Shown here one piece after another: positions 46,616 to 55,600 of a DNA stretch of 64,000 bases; the first letter of the stretch is position 1; each line of letters starts with the position of its first letter. The stretch comes from Streptomyces sp. NBC_01591. GTDB taxonomy: Bacteria; Actinomycetota; Actinomycetes; Streptomycetales; Streptomycetaceae. A model generated the notes under the pieces. It saw only the letters and a program-made list of their open reading frames with translations. It did not search any database and was not told the origin of the DNA. The DNA lies in NCBI RefSeq assembly GCF_035918155.1, contig NZ_CP109327.1, forward strand, positions 6,138,001-6,202,000, given 5' to 3'. Position numbers and translations under genes: made by a program.

Positions 46616-48469
46616 TCAGGGCAGCACCGTGCGCACCGGCACCGAGACGGTGCCCCACCGCCCCACGTCCCGGGCCGGACCGCCCGCGCTACGGGCACCC
46701 GGCGGCGGAGCGAACCGCAGCAGACCGTCCCCGTCCCCCGGAGCCACGCCGCCGCGCCCCGTCCCCGGGGCGTCCGGGGACCAGGCCGGCAGCCGGAACG
46801 GGGCCACGTTCCACTCGTTCTCGGCGACGATCAGCTTCAGCCAGTCCCGGGCGAACGAACCCCTAACCAGGAAACGGCCGGGCGGCAGCCGCAGCCACAC
46901 CGGCTCGCCGTACCGCGCCGTCCCCGCGTGCCCGGGCGCCACGAAGTCGCCCTCGAACAGGCCGGGCGACGACTCGTAGTCGTCCGCCAGATCGAGCAGC
47001 ACGCACCACAGCATGTGCGGGGAGTCGTTGTGGACCCGCACCATCACCTGCGGCTCCCGGCCGTCCCGCGTGTACGCGCAGACGACCTCGCCCGTCGCCG
47101 AGTGCCACAGATCGCCGACCAGCGGCTCGACCGTCACCCGCACCAGCGACGACAGCCACGGGTCCGGGTTGGTGAGATCCTTCAGCTGATGCCAACGGGC
47201 GATGTGGGACAGGCAGTCGGCCACCCGGGCGGCATCGTCGGGCGACCGCAGCGGCAGCGGGCCGACCGGATGCCCGTCGCCCCCGGTCACCCGGGCCGAG
47301 CCGCCACCGACCTCCAGCCGCAGCGGCAGCCCGGAGCCCCCGCTGGACAGCATCGGCGCACCGTCCACGGCCGCCGTCATCATCCCGACAGCCACGGGGT
47401 CGCCGACGACCGTCACCGCGGCCGGCGGAAACGCCATCGCCGATGGTGTCACCCCGTACACCGTCGTGAGATCGTCCCGCCCCGGCGTCCAGCCGACCGG
47501 TTCCACCAGCGCCGACTCGGGCCGCACCTCCCGTACGACCACCGTCCGCGGCGCGTCGGCCCGCCGAGCGCCGTCCTCCTCGACCAGGGTGAACTCGGCG
47601 CCTGCGGACCGCAGTCCGTGCACATGACCGCAATTGACCTCCCACCCCGACACCGTGTGCCGGAGCAGGAACGGCGAAACGGTCAGCGCGCCGCCGTACA
47701 GGAAACGCAAGTGCTCCGGCCCGCGCAACTCGGGATGCTGCGCGTGATGCCGGCCGCGCACCCGCTCCTCCGCGAGCGCGTGCACCTTCCCGTACGTGGC
47801 CGCCGGGCCGAGCCGCCGCAGCGCGTGTACCAACGAGTGGCTGAAGTATCCGCGCGACTCGCCGTCCACCAGCGCCTCGTACGCGACCTCCTGCTCCCGG
47901 CACGCGGCGAGCAGCACATGCCGACGCGGCTCGGCCCCCTGCGCACCCGCACCGCGCGAGGCCCCCGCACCGTCCTTGCGCCACCACGGCTGCCATGCCA
48001 CGCCCCGCGAGCGCGCACCGGGCGGGAGCTTGCGGCTCGCACCGCCGGAGTGGCAGCAGTCGAGCACGGCGACGACATGCGCGCCGCGCGCCGCGATCTC
48101 GTCGAGGAGGGCGCCGAGTTCGGTGTCCTGGAGCAACGGCTGCCCGCCCGCGTCCAGGCTGTCGGCGCACACGAGCGCCTGACTCCGGCCGGTCGCCGCA
48201 CGGGGATCGTCGCTCGCGTGCTCGCTGCCGTGCCCGCTGAACCACAGCAGCGCCGTGTCGCCCGGACCGCTGCGCCCCAGATGCGTCCTGATACGGTCGA
48301 CCACCGCCGCCCTGGTCGCCTCCTTGTCGCGCAGCAAGAGGATCTCCGGATCGGGCCCGCCCTGCTGCCGGAGCCAACTCTCCGCCTCCGCCACGTCGTT
48401 GATGCAACCGCTCAGCGGCTTGTCCGGATAGTCGTCGATGCCCACAAGAAGCGCGTACACGGTTCGCAT
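46616..48469 (-). CDS. Caspase-like (C14) protease with C-terminal accessory region
   Basis: 617 aa from ATG 48469. The N-terminal caspase fold (about 1-260) has the dyad His80 (LWFSGHGSE) and Cys139 (VLDCCHSGG), and its opening RTVYALLVGIDDYPDKPLSGC is standard for metacaspase-like proteins. The remaining 350 residues are beta-rich and may be a sensor, with repeated hydrophobic strands and no membrane helix. The stop codon lies 2 bp from the stop of the convergent CHAT gene. Its role in the module is inferred from this linkage. The gene starts about 170 bp from a divergent membrane-protein gene. Confidence 0.88.
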   Translation of the reverse strand: MRTVYALLVGIDDYPDKPLSGCINDVAEAESWLRQQGGPDPEILLLRDKEATRAAVVDRIRTHLGRSGPGDTALLWFSGHGSEHASDDPRAATGRSQALVCADSLDAGGQPLLQDTELGALLDEIAARGAHVVAVLDCCHSGGASRKLPPGARSRGVAWQPWWRKDGAGASRGAGAQGAEPRRHVLLAACREQEVAYEALVDGESRGYFSHSLVHALRRLGPAATYGKVHALAEERVRGRHHAQHPELRGPEHLRFLYGGALTVSPFLLRHTVSGWEVNCGHVHGLRSAGAEFTLVEEDGARRADAPRTVVVREVRPESALVEPVGWTPGRDDLTTVYGVTPSAMAFPPAAVTVVGDPVAVGMMTAAVDGAPMLSSGGSGLPLRLEVGGGSARVTGGDGHPVGPLPLRSPDDAARVADCLSHIARWHQLKDLTNPDPWLSSLVRVTVEPLVGDLWHSATGEVVCAYTRDGREPQVMVRVHNDSPHMLWCVLLDLADDYESSPGLFEGDFVAPGHAGTARYGEPVWLRLPPGRFLVRGSFARDWLKLIVAENEWNVAPFRLPAWSPDAPGTGRGGVAPGDGDGLLRFAPPPGARSAGGPARDVGRWGTVSVPVRTVLP

Positions 48470-48642
48470 GCGGTGATCGTGCCAGCCCGGCCGGGCCAGG
48501 GGCAGGGCGATTCCGGGGCGATTGCCGGGCAGGTGCGCACCACCCCATGTTCCGCCGCAGCCTTGGATGTTGACTGCTGGCGGAGACTCACCAGGATCGT
48601 TCCGCGGCACACCCGTCGCACATCTCAGGAAGGGAATTCGGC

Positions 48643-49677
48643 GTGACTTTCGGGGGACACAATCCGTACGGCCCGTCGTGGCAGCCGAACGGGCAGCCAC
48701 CGCCACCACCAGGCGTGCCCCCGCAGCCCGGTCCCCATCCGTATCCGGGACCGTACCCGGGGCCGTATCCGCCCCAGGGTCCGCCGCCCTACGGCCCGTA
48801 CGTGCCCTACCGCTCGCTGTGGCAGCAGTTCCGCGACGGCGACTGGCCGCCGCTGATGGAGCTGCTGCGGCGTCTGCCCATCCACGGCTGCGTGTGGGCC
48901 CTGCTCCTGTTCTGCTTCACTCCTCTGCTCCTGCTCGTCCCGGCCTACCCACTGGCCCGCTCGGCCCGCCGCCAGGCGCACCTGAGGTTCCCCCCGCACG
49001 CCCGCCGCCGCATCCTGGATCCGCAGGTGACGCGCGTGCAGCGGATCAGGGCCTGGGCGGCGCTGACCACGTCGTTGCTGATCCTCGTCGTCTACGGCAC
49101 CACGTCGGACTTCGCGGAGGTTCCGGAGCAGTACGCGCTCCGGCTCGCCGTCACCCCGTGGCTGCTGCTGCTCACCGCGCCCCTGGTGATCCTCGGCCTG
49201 TTCCGGATCGCACCCGAGGTCGCGCGGCCGGGCATGCGAGCGCGCCTGCGCCCCGCCATGCGCTCCGCCCTGATGTACGTTGCCGCGTTCACGGCGGTTC
49301 TGCTGCTGTTCGTGGCCATCGTGTTCGCGGGACAGAGTCTGGAGAACCAGTGGTTCACTCCGCTCGTCGCGCTCGCCCTGACCGCTCCGGAGGTGTGGAC
49401 GGTGTTCTTCGTCTTCTTCGCGTCCGCGACGATGGTCCGCACCGTGTTCGGTACCTCCGAGGTGCACTCCGCGCTTCCGGCCCTGCTGACCGGTGTGCTG
49501 GTGTGGGAGCTGGCGGCCATCAACCTGATCACGGACGGCATGCCGCCGGGCCCGCCGTTCATCCGGATCTGCGCCCTGATCGGTGGCCCGGTCTCGGTCT
49601 CGGCCGTGGCGTGGTGGGAGATCGACCGCCTGCGCACGAGGTACGGGGTGACCCTGCGGGGTCGACCGGTGCCGTGA
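48643..49677 (+). CDS. Multi-pass membrane protein with Pro/Tyr/Gly-rich leader
   Basis: 344 aa from GTG 48643, preceded by AGGAAGGG. The N-terminal 55 residues are a disordered Pro/Gly/Tyr-rich cytoplasmic tail. About six or seven membrane helices follow (from LLLFCFTPLLLLVPAY near 90 onward). No transport or enzymatic motif was recognised. It is divergent from the caspase gene and shares its 173-bp upstream region, so it may belong to the same defence module as membrane effector or anchor. It could equally be unrelated. Confidence 0.7.
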   Translation: MTFGGHNPYGPSWQPNGQPPPPPGVPPQPGPHPYPGPYPGPYPPQGPPPYGPYVPYRSLWQQFRDGDWPPLMELLRRLPIHGCVWALLLFCFTPLLLLVPAYPLARSARRQAHLRFPPHARRRILDPQVTRVQRIRAWAALTTSLLILVVYGTTSDFAEVPEQYALRLAVTPWLLLLTAPLVILGLFRIAPEVARPGMRARLRPAMRSALMYVAAFTAVLLLFVAIVFAGQSLENQWFTPLVALALTAPEVWTVFFVFFASATMVRTVFGTSEVHSALPALLTGVLVWELAAINLITDGMPPGPPFIRICALIGGPVSVSAVAWWEIDRLRTRYGVTLRGRPVP

Positions 49678-49693
49678 CAGGCAGCGCCCGAGG

Positions 49694-50035
49694 TCAGTGG
49701 CTGCCGGTGAGTTCGCCGCTGAGGGTCTTGTGCATCGCGGCGCTCGGCTCGTTCAGGCCGACGATCTCGACGGTCTTGCCGCGCTGTTCGTCGTGTCCGG
49801 CGTGAACGGCACATCCGGCAGGCCGGGCACCGGCAGCGAGGACGGCAGGTCGCCCCGGTCGCCCACGGTCGGGACGGCGATCCCGGCGGCGACGGTGATG
49901 ACCGTGAGGACGACGACCGAGACCAGCGGTGCCGGGATCACCCTGGTGACCCTGGGGAAGAACACCAGCAGCGCGAGGCCGCCGGCGATCAGCGGGTAGA
50001 CCGGCCAGGGCACGTCGTGCGAACCGGCGTCCCAC
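49694..50035 (-). pseudogene. Remnant of a SulP-type anion transporter with STAS domain
   Basis: One frame encodes PWPVYPLIAGGLALLVFFPR and VPVGDRG-like sequence ending LPDVPFTPDT, matching late helices of a SulP permease. A shifted frame at the end encodes RGKTVEIVGLNEPSAAMHKTL, the C-terminal end of a STAS domain. The first two-thirds of the gene and the segment between these two pieces are missing, and the frame is broken. It is a decayed gene at the boundary of the accessory region. Confidence 0.75.
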
Positions 50036-50068
50036 GGCCTCCGGGCGCCGCTATCAGGACCTGGATCC

Positions 50069-51451
50069 TCAGCACTCGATGATGTTCACCGCGAGCCCGC
50101 CCCGCGCCGTCTCCTTGTACTTCACGCTCATGTCCGCGCCCGTCTCCTTCATGGTCTTGATGACCTTGTCGAGGGAGACCTTGTGGCTGCCGTCGCCGCG
50201 CAGCGCCATCTTCGCCGCCGTGACGGCCTTGACCGCGGCCATGCCGTTGCGCTCGATGCACGGGATCTGGACGAGGCCGCCGACCGGGTCGCAGGTGAGG
50301 CCGAGGTTGTGTTCCATGCCGATCTCGGCGGCGTTCTCGACCTGCTCGGGGGTGCCGCCGAGGACCTCGGCGAGGGCGCCCGCGGCCATGGAGCAGGCGG
50401 AGCCGACCTCGCCCTGGCAGCCGACCTCGGCGCCGGAGATGGAGGCGTTCTCCTTGAAGAGCATGCCGATGGCTCCGGCGGCGAGGAGGAAGCGGACGAC
50501 GCCGTCCTCCTTCTCCGCCTCGGTGGCGCCGCCGGCCGCGAAGTTCATGTAGTAGTGCAGGACGGCCGGGATGATGCCCGCGGCGCCGTTGGTGGGGGCG
50601 GTGACGACCCGGCCGCCCGCCGCGTTCTCCTCGTTGACCGCCATCGCGTAGAGGGTGATCCACTCCATCGCGTGGGTCTGGGGGTCGCCCTCGGCGCGCA
50701 GCTGGCGGGCGGTGTTCGCGGCGCGGCGGCGGACCTTGAGGCCGCCGGGCAGGATGCCCTCGCGGGACATGCCGCGCGAGACGCAGGCCTGCATGACGCG
50801 CCAGATGTCCAGCAGGCCCGAGCGGATCTCGTCCTCGGTGCGCCAGGCCCGCTCGTTCTCCAGCATCAGCGAGGAGATGGACAGGCCGGTGTCCTTCGAG
50901 AGCCGCAGCAGTTCGTCGCCGGTGCGGAAGGGGTGCTTGAGGACGGTGTCGTCGAGCACGATCCGGTCCTCGCCCACCGCGTCCTCGTCCACGACGAAGC
51001 CGCCGCCGACCGAGTAGTAGGTCTTCTCCAGGAGCGGGGCGCCCTCGCGGTCGAAGGCGAAGATCGTCATGCCGTTCGCGTGGTACGGGAGGGCCTTGCG
51101 GCGGTGCAGGATCAGCTGCTCGTCGGCGTCGAAGTCGATCTCGTGCATGCCGAGGAGGTTGATCCGGCCGGTGGTACGGATCTGCTCGACCCGGTCGTCG
51201 GCGGACTCCACGTCGACGGTGCGGGGCGACTCGCCCTCCAGGCCGAGCAGCACGGCCTTGGGGGTGCCGTGGCCGTGCCCGGTCGCACCGAGCGAGCCGT
51301 ACAGCTCGGCGCGTATCGAGGCGGTGTGGGCGATCAGGCCCTCGTTCTTCAGCCGGCGCGCGAACATCCGGGCGGCGCGCATCGGGCCGACCGTATGGGA
51401 GCTGGACGGGCCGATGCCGATCGAGAACAGGTCGAAGACCGAGATGGCCAC
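50069..51451 (-). CDS. sdaA: L-serine ammonia-lyase (L-serine dehydratase)
   Basis: 460 aa from GTG 51451, with GAGGAG seven bases upstream. Single-chain iron-sulfur enzyme: beta domain first ([18 protein letters not shown]) and alpha domain after. Conserved cysteines lie in [15 protein letters not shown] and [17 protein letters not shown] and hold the 4Fe-4S cluster. It deaminates serine to pyruvate and ammonia. It lies downstream of glyA, separated by a terminator, so serine made from glycine can be drained to pyruvate. Confidence 0.95.
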   Translation of the reverse strand: MAISVFDLFSIGIGPSSSHTVGPMRAARMFARRLKNEGLIAHTASIRAELYGSLGATGHGHGTPKAVLLGLEGESPRTVDVESADDRVEQIRTTGRINLLGMHEIDFDADEQLILHRRKALPYHANGMTIFAFDREGAPLLEKTYYSVGGGFVVDEDAVGEDRIVLDDTVLKHPFRTGDELLRLSKDTGLSISSLMLENERAWRTEDEIRSGLLDIWRVMQACVSRGMSREGILPGGLKVRRRAANTARQLRAEGDPQTHAMEWITLYAMAVNEENAAGGRVVTAPTNGAAGIIPAVLHYYMNFAAGGATEAEKEDGVVRFLLAAGAIGMLFKENASISGAEVGCQGEVGSACSMAAGALAEVLGGTPEQVENAAEIGMEHNLGLTCDPVGGLVQIPCIERNGMAAVKAVTAAKMALRGDGSHKVSLDKVIKTMKETGADMSVKYKETARGGLAVNIIEC

Positions 51452-51536
51452 GGGTGACTCCTCAGGGGTTGGTAGACATCGTCGTCTGCCGGGTGGTGCG
51501 GTACGGGCCGGGCGGCCCGGAGGGCGGGGCATGGGA

Positions 51537-51576
51537 CGGGGCACCGCGCTCACAGTTCAGTGTGCGCGGTGCCCCG
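51537..51576 (-). terminator. Hairpin terminator between glyA and sdaA
   Basis: Perfect 13-bp arms (CGGGGCACCGCGC at 51537-51549 and its complement at 51564-51576), 30 bp downstream of the glyA stop. It separates the riboswitch operon from sdaA. Confidence 0.85.
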
Positions 51577-51605
51577 CCCCAACGTGTTACCAGAACTTGT
51601 CCGGA

Positions 51606-52865
51606 TTACTTCAGGCCGGGGTACAGCGGGAACTTCTCGGCCAGCGCGACGACGCGGGCCTTCAGGGCGTCCGCGTCGTAGGACGGCTTGAGGGCGGCGG
51701 CGATGATCTCCGCGACCTCGGTGAAGTCCTCGGTCTGGAAACCGCGGGTCGCCAGGGCCGGCGTACCGATCCGCAGACCCGAGGTGACCATCGGCGGCCG
51801 CGGGTCGTTCGGGATGGCGTTCCGGTTGACCGTGATGCCCAGCTCGTGGAGCCGGTCCTCGGCCTGCTGGCCGTCCAGCTCGGAGTTGCGCAGGTCGACG
51901 AGGACCAGGTGGACGTCCGTACCGCCGGACAGCACGGAGACACCGACCTCGGTGACGTCCGGCTGGACCAGGCGCTCGGCGAGGATGCGGGCGCCGTCCA
52001 GGGTGCGCTGCTGGCGCTCCTTGAACTCCTCCGTCGCCGCCACCTTGAACGAGACCGCCTTGGCCGCGATCACGTGCTCCAGCGGGCCGCCCTGCTGGCC
52101 CGGGAAGACCGCGGAGTTGATCTTCTTGGCGAGCTCCTGCGTCGACAGGATGACGCCACCGCGCGGACCGCCGAGGGTCTTGTGCGTGGTGGTCGTGACG
52201 ACGTGGGCGTGCGGCACCGGGTTGGGGTGCAGCCCCGCGGCCACCAGACCGGCGAAGTGCGCCATGTCGACCATGAGGTACGCGCCGACCTCGTCCGCGA
52301 TGCGGCGGAAGGCGGCGAAGTCCAGCTGACGGGGGTACGCGGACCAGCCGGCGACGATCAGCTTCGGCTTGGACTCCTTGGCCAGACGCTCGACCTCGGC
52401 CATGTCCACGACGCCGGTCTCGTCGACGTGGTACGGGACCACGTTGTAGAGCTTGCCGGAGAAGTTGATCTTCATGCCGTGGGTCAGGTGACCGCCGTGG
52501 GCCAGGTTCAGGCCCATGATCGTGTCGCCCGGCTTGAGCAGCGCGAACATCGCGGCGGCGTTGGCCTGCGCACCGGAGTGCGGCTGGACGTTCGCGGCCT
52601 CGGCGCCGAACAGCGCCTTGATGCGGTCGATGGCGATCTGCTCGACGACGTCGACGTGCTCGCAGCCGCCGTAGTAGCGGCGGCCGGGGTAGCCCTCGGC
52701 GTACTTGTTGGTGAGGACGGAGCCCTGGGCCTCCATGACCGCGACCGGAGCGAAGTTCTCCGAGGCGATCATCTCGAGGGTGGACTGCTGACGGTGGAGC
52801 TCGGCGTCGACAGCGGCGGCGACGTCCGGGTCCAGCTCGTGGAGGGAGGAGTTGAGAAGCGACAT
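51606..52865 (-). CDS. glyA: Serine hydroxymethyltransferase
   Basis: 419 aa, full length. The PLP-binding lysine is in [16 protein letters not shown]; the N-terminal [29 protein letters not shown] is the family signature. It interconverts serine and glycine with tetrahydrofolate. It is 20 bp from gcvH, in the same direction, so it is part of the riboswitch-controlled operon and uses methylene-THF made by glycine cleavage to form serine. Confidence 0.97.
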   Translation of the reverse strand: MSLLNSSLHELDPDVAAAVDAELHRQQSTLEMIASENFAPVAVMEAQGSVLTNKYAEGYPGRRYYGGCEHVDVVEQIAIDRIKALFGAEAANVQPHSGAQANAAAMFALLKPGDTIMGLNLAHGGHLTHGMKINFSGKLYNVVPYHVDETGVVDMAEVERLAKESKPKLIVAGWSAYPRQLDFAAFRRIADEVGAYLMVDMAHFAGLVAAGLHPNPVPHAHVVTTTTHKTLGGPRGGVILSTQELAKKINSAVFPGQQGGPLEHVIAAKAVSFKVAATEEFKERQQRTLDGARILAERLVQPDVTEVGVSVLSGGTDVHLVLVDLRNSELDGQQAEDRLHELGITVNRNAIPNDPRPPMVTSGLRIGTPALATRGFQTEDFTEVAEIIAAALKPSYDADALKARVVALAEKFPLYPGLK

Positions 52866-52885
52866 CAGGTGGTCCCTTGGGGTCT

Positions 52886-53263
52886 TTAGTTGCCGGAGAA
52901 CTCGGTGTACTCGTCGGCGGAGAGCAGGTCCCCCGGCTCCTCCGCGACGCGTACCTTGAACAGCCAGCCGCCTTCGAAGGGAGCGGAGTTCACCAGCGAC
53001 GGGTCGTCCACGACGTCCTGGTTCGCCTCGGTGACCTCGCCGGTCACCGGGGAGTACAGGTCGCTGACCGACTTGGTCGACTCCAGCTCACCACAGGTCT
53101 CGCCCGCGGTCACCGTGTCACCGACCTCGGGGAGCTGGACGTAGACGACGTCGCCGAGCGCGTTGGCCGCGTGCTCGGTGATACCGATCGTGGCCACACC
53201 GTCCTCGACGGCCGACAGCCACTCGTGCTCCTTGCTGTAACGCAGCTGCTGGGGGTTGCTCAT
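52886..53263 (-). CDS. gcvH: Glycine cleavage system H protein
   Basis: 125 aa, normal size. The lipoyl-lysine site is in [20 protein letters not shown], split by a lysine near residue 64. It carries the aminomethyl group between P, T and L proteins. No gcvP gene is in the window. It follows gcvT after 92 bp. Confidence 0.97.
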   Translation of the reverse strand: MSNPQQLRYSKEHEWLSAVEDGVATIGITEHAANALGDVVYVQLPEVGDTVTAGETCGELESTKSVSDLYSPVTGEVTEANQDVVDDPSLVNSAPFEGGWLFKVRVAEEPGDLLSADEYTEFSGN

Positions 53264-53355
53264 GACCTGAATTCTCCTGTACGCGGGGGAGTGCTGATGA
53301 ACGGTGGTCTTACGGTGTGAGACGCGAATGCGTCACTTCTCGAGGAGCGCGGACG

Positions 53356-54471
53356 TCACTTCTGGCGCTTGTAGAACGGCAGCGCCACGACCTCGTACGG
53401 CTCGTGGGTGCCCCGGACGTCCACTCCGACGCCCTCGGCACCGGGCGTGGCGTGCGCGGCGTCGACGTACGCCATGGCGATCGGCTTGCCCAGGGTGGGC
53501 GACGGGGCGCCCGAGGTGACCTCGCCGACGACCTCGCCGCCGACGACGACCGAGAAGCCGGCGCGCGGCACCCGGCGGCCCTCGGCGACCAGCCCGACCA
53601 GCTTGCGCGGCGGGGCGGTCTCGGCGTGCTCGGCGGCGGCCTGGAGGGCCTTGCGGCCGACGAAGTCGCCCTCCTTCTCGAACTTCACGACCCGGCCGAG
53701 ACCGGCGTCGAACGGGGTGAGCCCGGTGGTCAGCTCGTGTCCGTACAGCGGCATGCCCGCCTCCAGGCGCAGCGTGTCGCGGCAGGAGAGCCCGCACGGG
53801 ATCAGGCCGCGGGAGGCGCCCGCCTCGGTCAGCGCCTTCCACAGCTGCTCGGCGTGGACGGGGGCGACGAACAGCTCGAAGCCGTCCTCACCGGTGTAGC
53901 CGGTACGGGCGATCAGCGCGGGGACACCGGCGACCGTGCCGGGCAGACCGGCGTAGTACTTCAGACCGTCCAGGTCGGCATCGGTGACGGCGGCCAGGAT
54001 GGCGGGGGACTCGGGGCCCTGGACGGCGAGCAGCGCGTACGCGTCGCGGTCGTCGCGCACCTCGGCGTCGAAGCCGTCGGCCCGCGCCGTCAGCGCGTCC
54101 AGCACGATCTGGGCGTTGCCCGCGTTGGCGACGACCATGTACTCGCTCTCGCCGAGGCGGTAGACGATCAGGTCGTCCAGGATGCCGCCGTCCTCGGCGC
54201 AGATCATCGTGTAGCGGGCCCGGCCCACGGCGACGGTGCCGATGTTGCCGACCAGCGCGAAGTTCAGGAAGGCCGCCGCCTCGGGGCCGGTGACGGTGAT
54301 CTCGCCCATGTGCGACAGGTCGAAGAGGCCGGCCTTCGTGCGCACCGCGTTGTGCTCGTCGCGCTCACTGGCGTACCGCAGGGGCATGTCCCAGCCCGCG
54401 AAGTCGGTCATGGTCGCGCCCAGCGAACGGTGCAGGGCATCGAGGGCGGTGAGACGGGGGGCGGTGCTCAT
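53356..54471 (-). CDS. gcvT: Glycine cleavage system T protein (aminomethyltransferase)
   Basis: 371 aa from ATG 54471. The N-terminal FAGWDMPLRY, the central FDLSHMGEITVTGPEA and YTGEDGFELF are typical of GcvT. It releases ammonia and transfers the one-carbon unit to tetrahydrofolate. It is the first gene after a tandem glycine riboswitch and is induced when glycine accumulates. Confidence 0.96.
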   Translation of the reverse strand: MSTAPRLTALDALHRSLGATMTDFAGWDMPLRYASERDEHNAVRTKAGLFDLSHMGEITVTGPEAAAFLNFALVGNIGTVAVGRARYTMICAEDGGILDDLIVYRLGESEYMVVANAGNAQIVLDALTARADGFDAEVRDDRDAYALLAVQGPESPAILAAVTDADLDGLKYYAGLPGTVAGVPALIARTGYTGEDGFELFVAPVHAEQLWKALTEAGASRGLIPCGLSCRDTLRLEAGMPLYGHELTTGLTPFDAGLGRVVKFEKEGDFVGRKALQAAAEHAETAPPRKLVGLVAEGRRVPRAGFSVVVGGEVVGEVTSGAPSPTLGKPIAMAYVDAAHATPGAEGVGVDVRGTHEPYEVVALPFYKRQK

Positions 54472-54510
54472 GGATATGGCTCCCAGGGCATGACGACGAG
54501 GACAATCCCT

Positions 54511-54705
54511 CCCCATCTGTCATCGGAACCTGAGAGGTTCGCCGAGAGCCCCTGGAAGGGTTCGGCTTGCACCTTGGGTGGAGCCGCGAAGCGGCCCGCT
54601 TTTCAGATCTGCCTCATCCACGCGGTACGGGGCCTGAGAGATTCAAGGGAGGAACTTGCTCCTTCGGCGCCCGGCACAAACGGTGACCGGAACTCTCCCG
54701 CGCGG
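54511..54705 (-). promoter_or_regulatory. Tandem glycine riboswitch upstream of gcvT
   Basis: On the minus strand the 5' aptamer runs GCGGGAGAG, GCGCCGAAGGAGCAAG, ATCTCTCAGGC, then a linker with GATCTGAAAAGCGG. The second aptamer contains AGCCGAACCC, GGCGAACCTCTCAGGT and ACAGATGGGG. Both have the conserved CTCTCAGG and terminal AGAT/CTGA-type elements of the glycine class. Bound glycine is expected to turn on the gcvT operon, either through transcription or ribosome-site exposure. Confidence 0.9.
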
Positions 54706-54868
54706 ATTCAAGCGGCCTTTATGCAGTTGGCCGGGTCATCATCGCACGCATCGAGCCGGAGTGGGGCCTCGGTCCCCCACCGGAATTCGGCGGCGTGGAC
54801 GGTTGTGCAGCATTACCTTTTCTTTACACTTCATGGGCATACGTGGGGTGACCCGACAGGGGAGGGCG

Positions 54869-55564
54869 ATGACGTTGCAGCGGTACGCGACGACCGCGGG
54901 GGTCGCGCACGGCGCGATGCCCGCACAGCCGGGGGCCCCGGCGAGGGAGATGTCCGGCCCGCACGCGCCCGTCGTGCGGGATCTGCGGGAGCGGTCCGGG
55001 CGCAGTCCGCGCGGCCTGCGTTTCGCCACGGGCGACGTGGTGGTGGTCTCCGGGCTGCCCGGCAGCGGCAAGTCGACGCTCATCCGGCGGGCGGTGACGA
55101 CGGCGCACGCCATCGACTCCCAGGACACCCGTGACCGCTGGGCGCGGGCCATGCCCCGCTTACTGCCGTACGCCCTCTACCGCCCGCTCGTCCGCGCCGC
55201 CCACTACTGGGGGCTGTGGCGGGTGCTGCGTTCCGGGGAGTCCGTCGTCGTCCACGACTGCGGGACGCAGTCGTGGGTGCGCGGCTGGCTGGCCCGTGGC
55301 GCGCGGCGCCGTGGCCGTGTGCTGCATCTCGTCCTGCTCGACGTCACACCCGCGACCGCGAGGGAGGGCCAGCGCGAGCGCGGACGCGGCGTATCGGGCT
55401 ACGCCTTCGCCCGGCACCGCAGGGCGGTGGGCAGGCTGCTGAGGGCGGCCGAGACCGGCCTGCTGCCGCCCGGGTGCGGCTCGGCGGTGCTGCTGGACCG
55501 GGAGGCGGCGGGGAGGCTCGACCGGATCACGTTCTCGGACGGGCGGTTCGGGGCCGGGCGTTAA
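54869..55564 (+). CDS. P-loop kinase-like ATP-binding protein
   Basis: 231 aa from ATG 54869, with a GGGGAGGG stretch just upstream; a second in-frame ATG lies at 54833. Walker A is VSGLPGSGKSTL (near 70) in an AAA_33/zeta-toxin-like kinase fold with a Walker B-like VVVHDCGT; the rest is Arg/Gly rich. Substrate unknown. A TTA leucine codon at 55160-55162 makes expression depend on bldA, as in many developmental or antibiotic genes. It is followed closely by two SseB-like genes. Confidence 0.8.
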   Translation: MTLQRYATTAGVAHGAMPAQPGAPAREMSGPHAPVVRDLRERSGRSPRGLRFATGDVVVVSGLPGSGKSTLIRRAVTTAHAIDSQDTRDRWARAMPRLLPYALYRPLVRAAHYWGLWRVLRSGESVVVHDCGTQSWVRGWLARGARRRGRVLHLVLLDVTPATAREGQRERGRGVSGYAFARHRRAVGRLLRAAETGLLPPGCGSAVLLDREAAGRLDRITFSDGRFGAGR

Positions 55565-55600
55565 TCTTCTGCCGGAAAGCTTGGGTGAGAAGGGGAAGCA

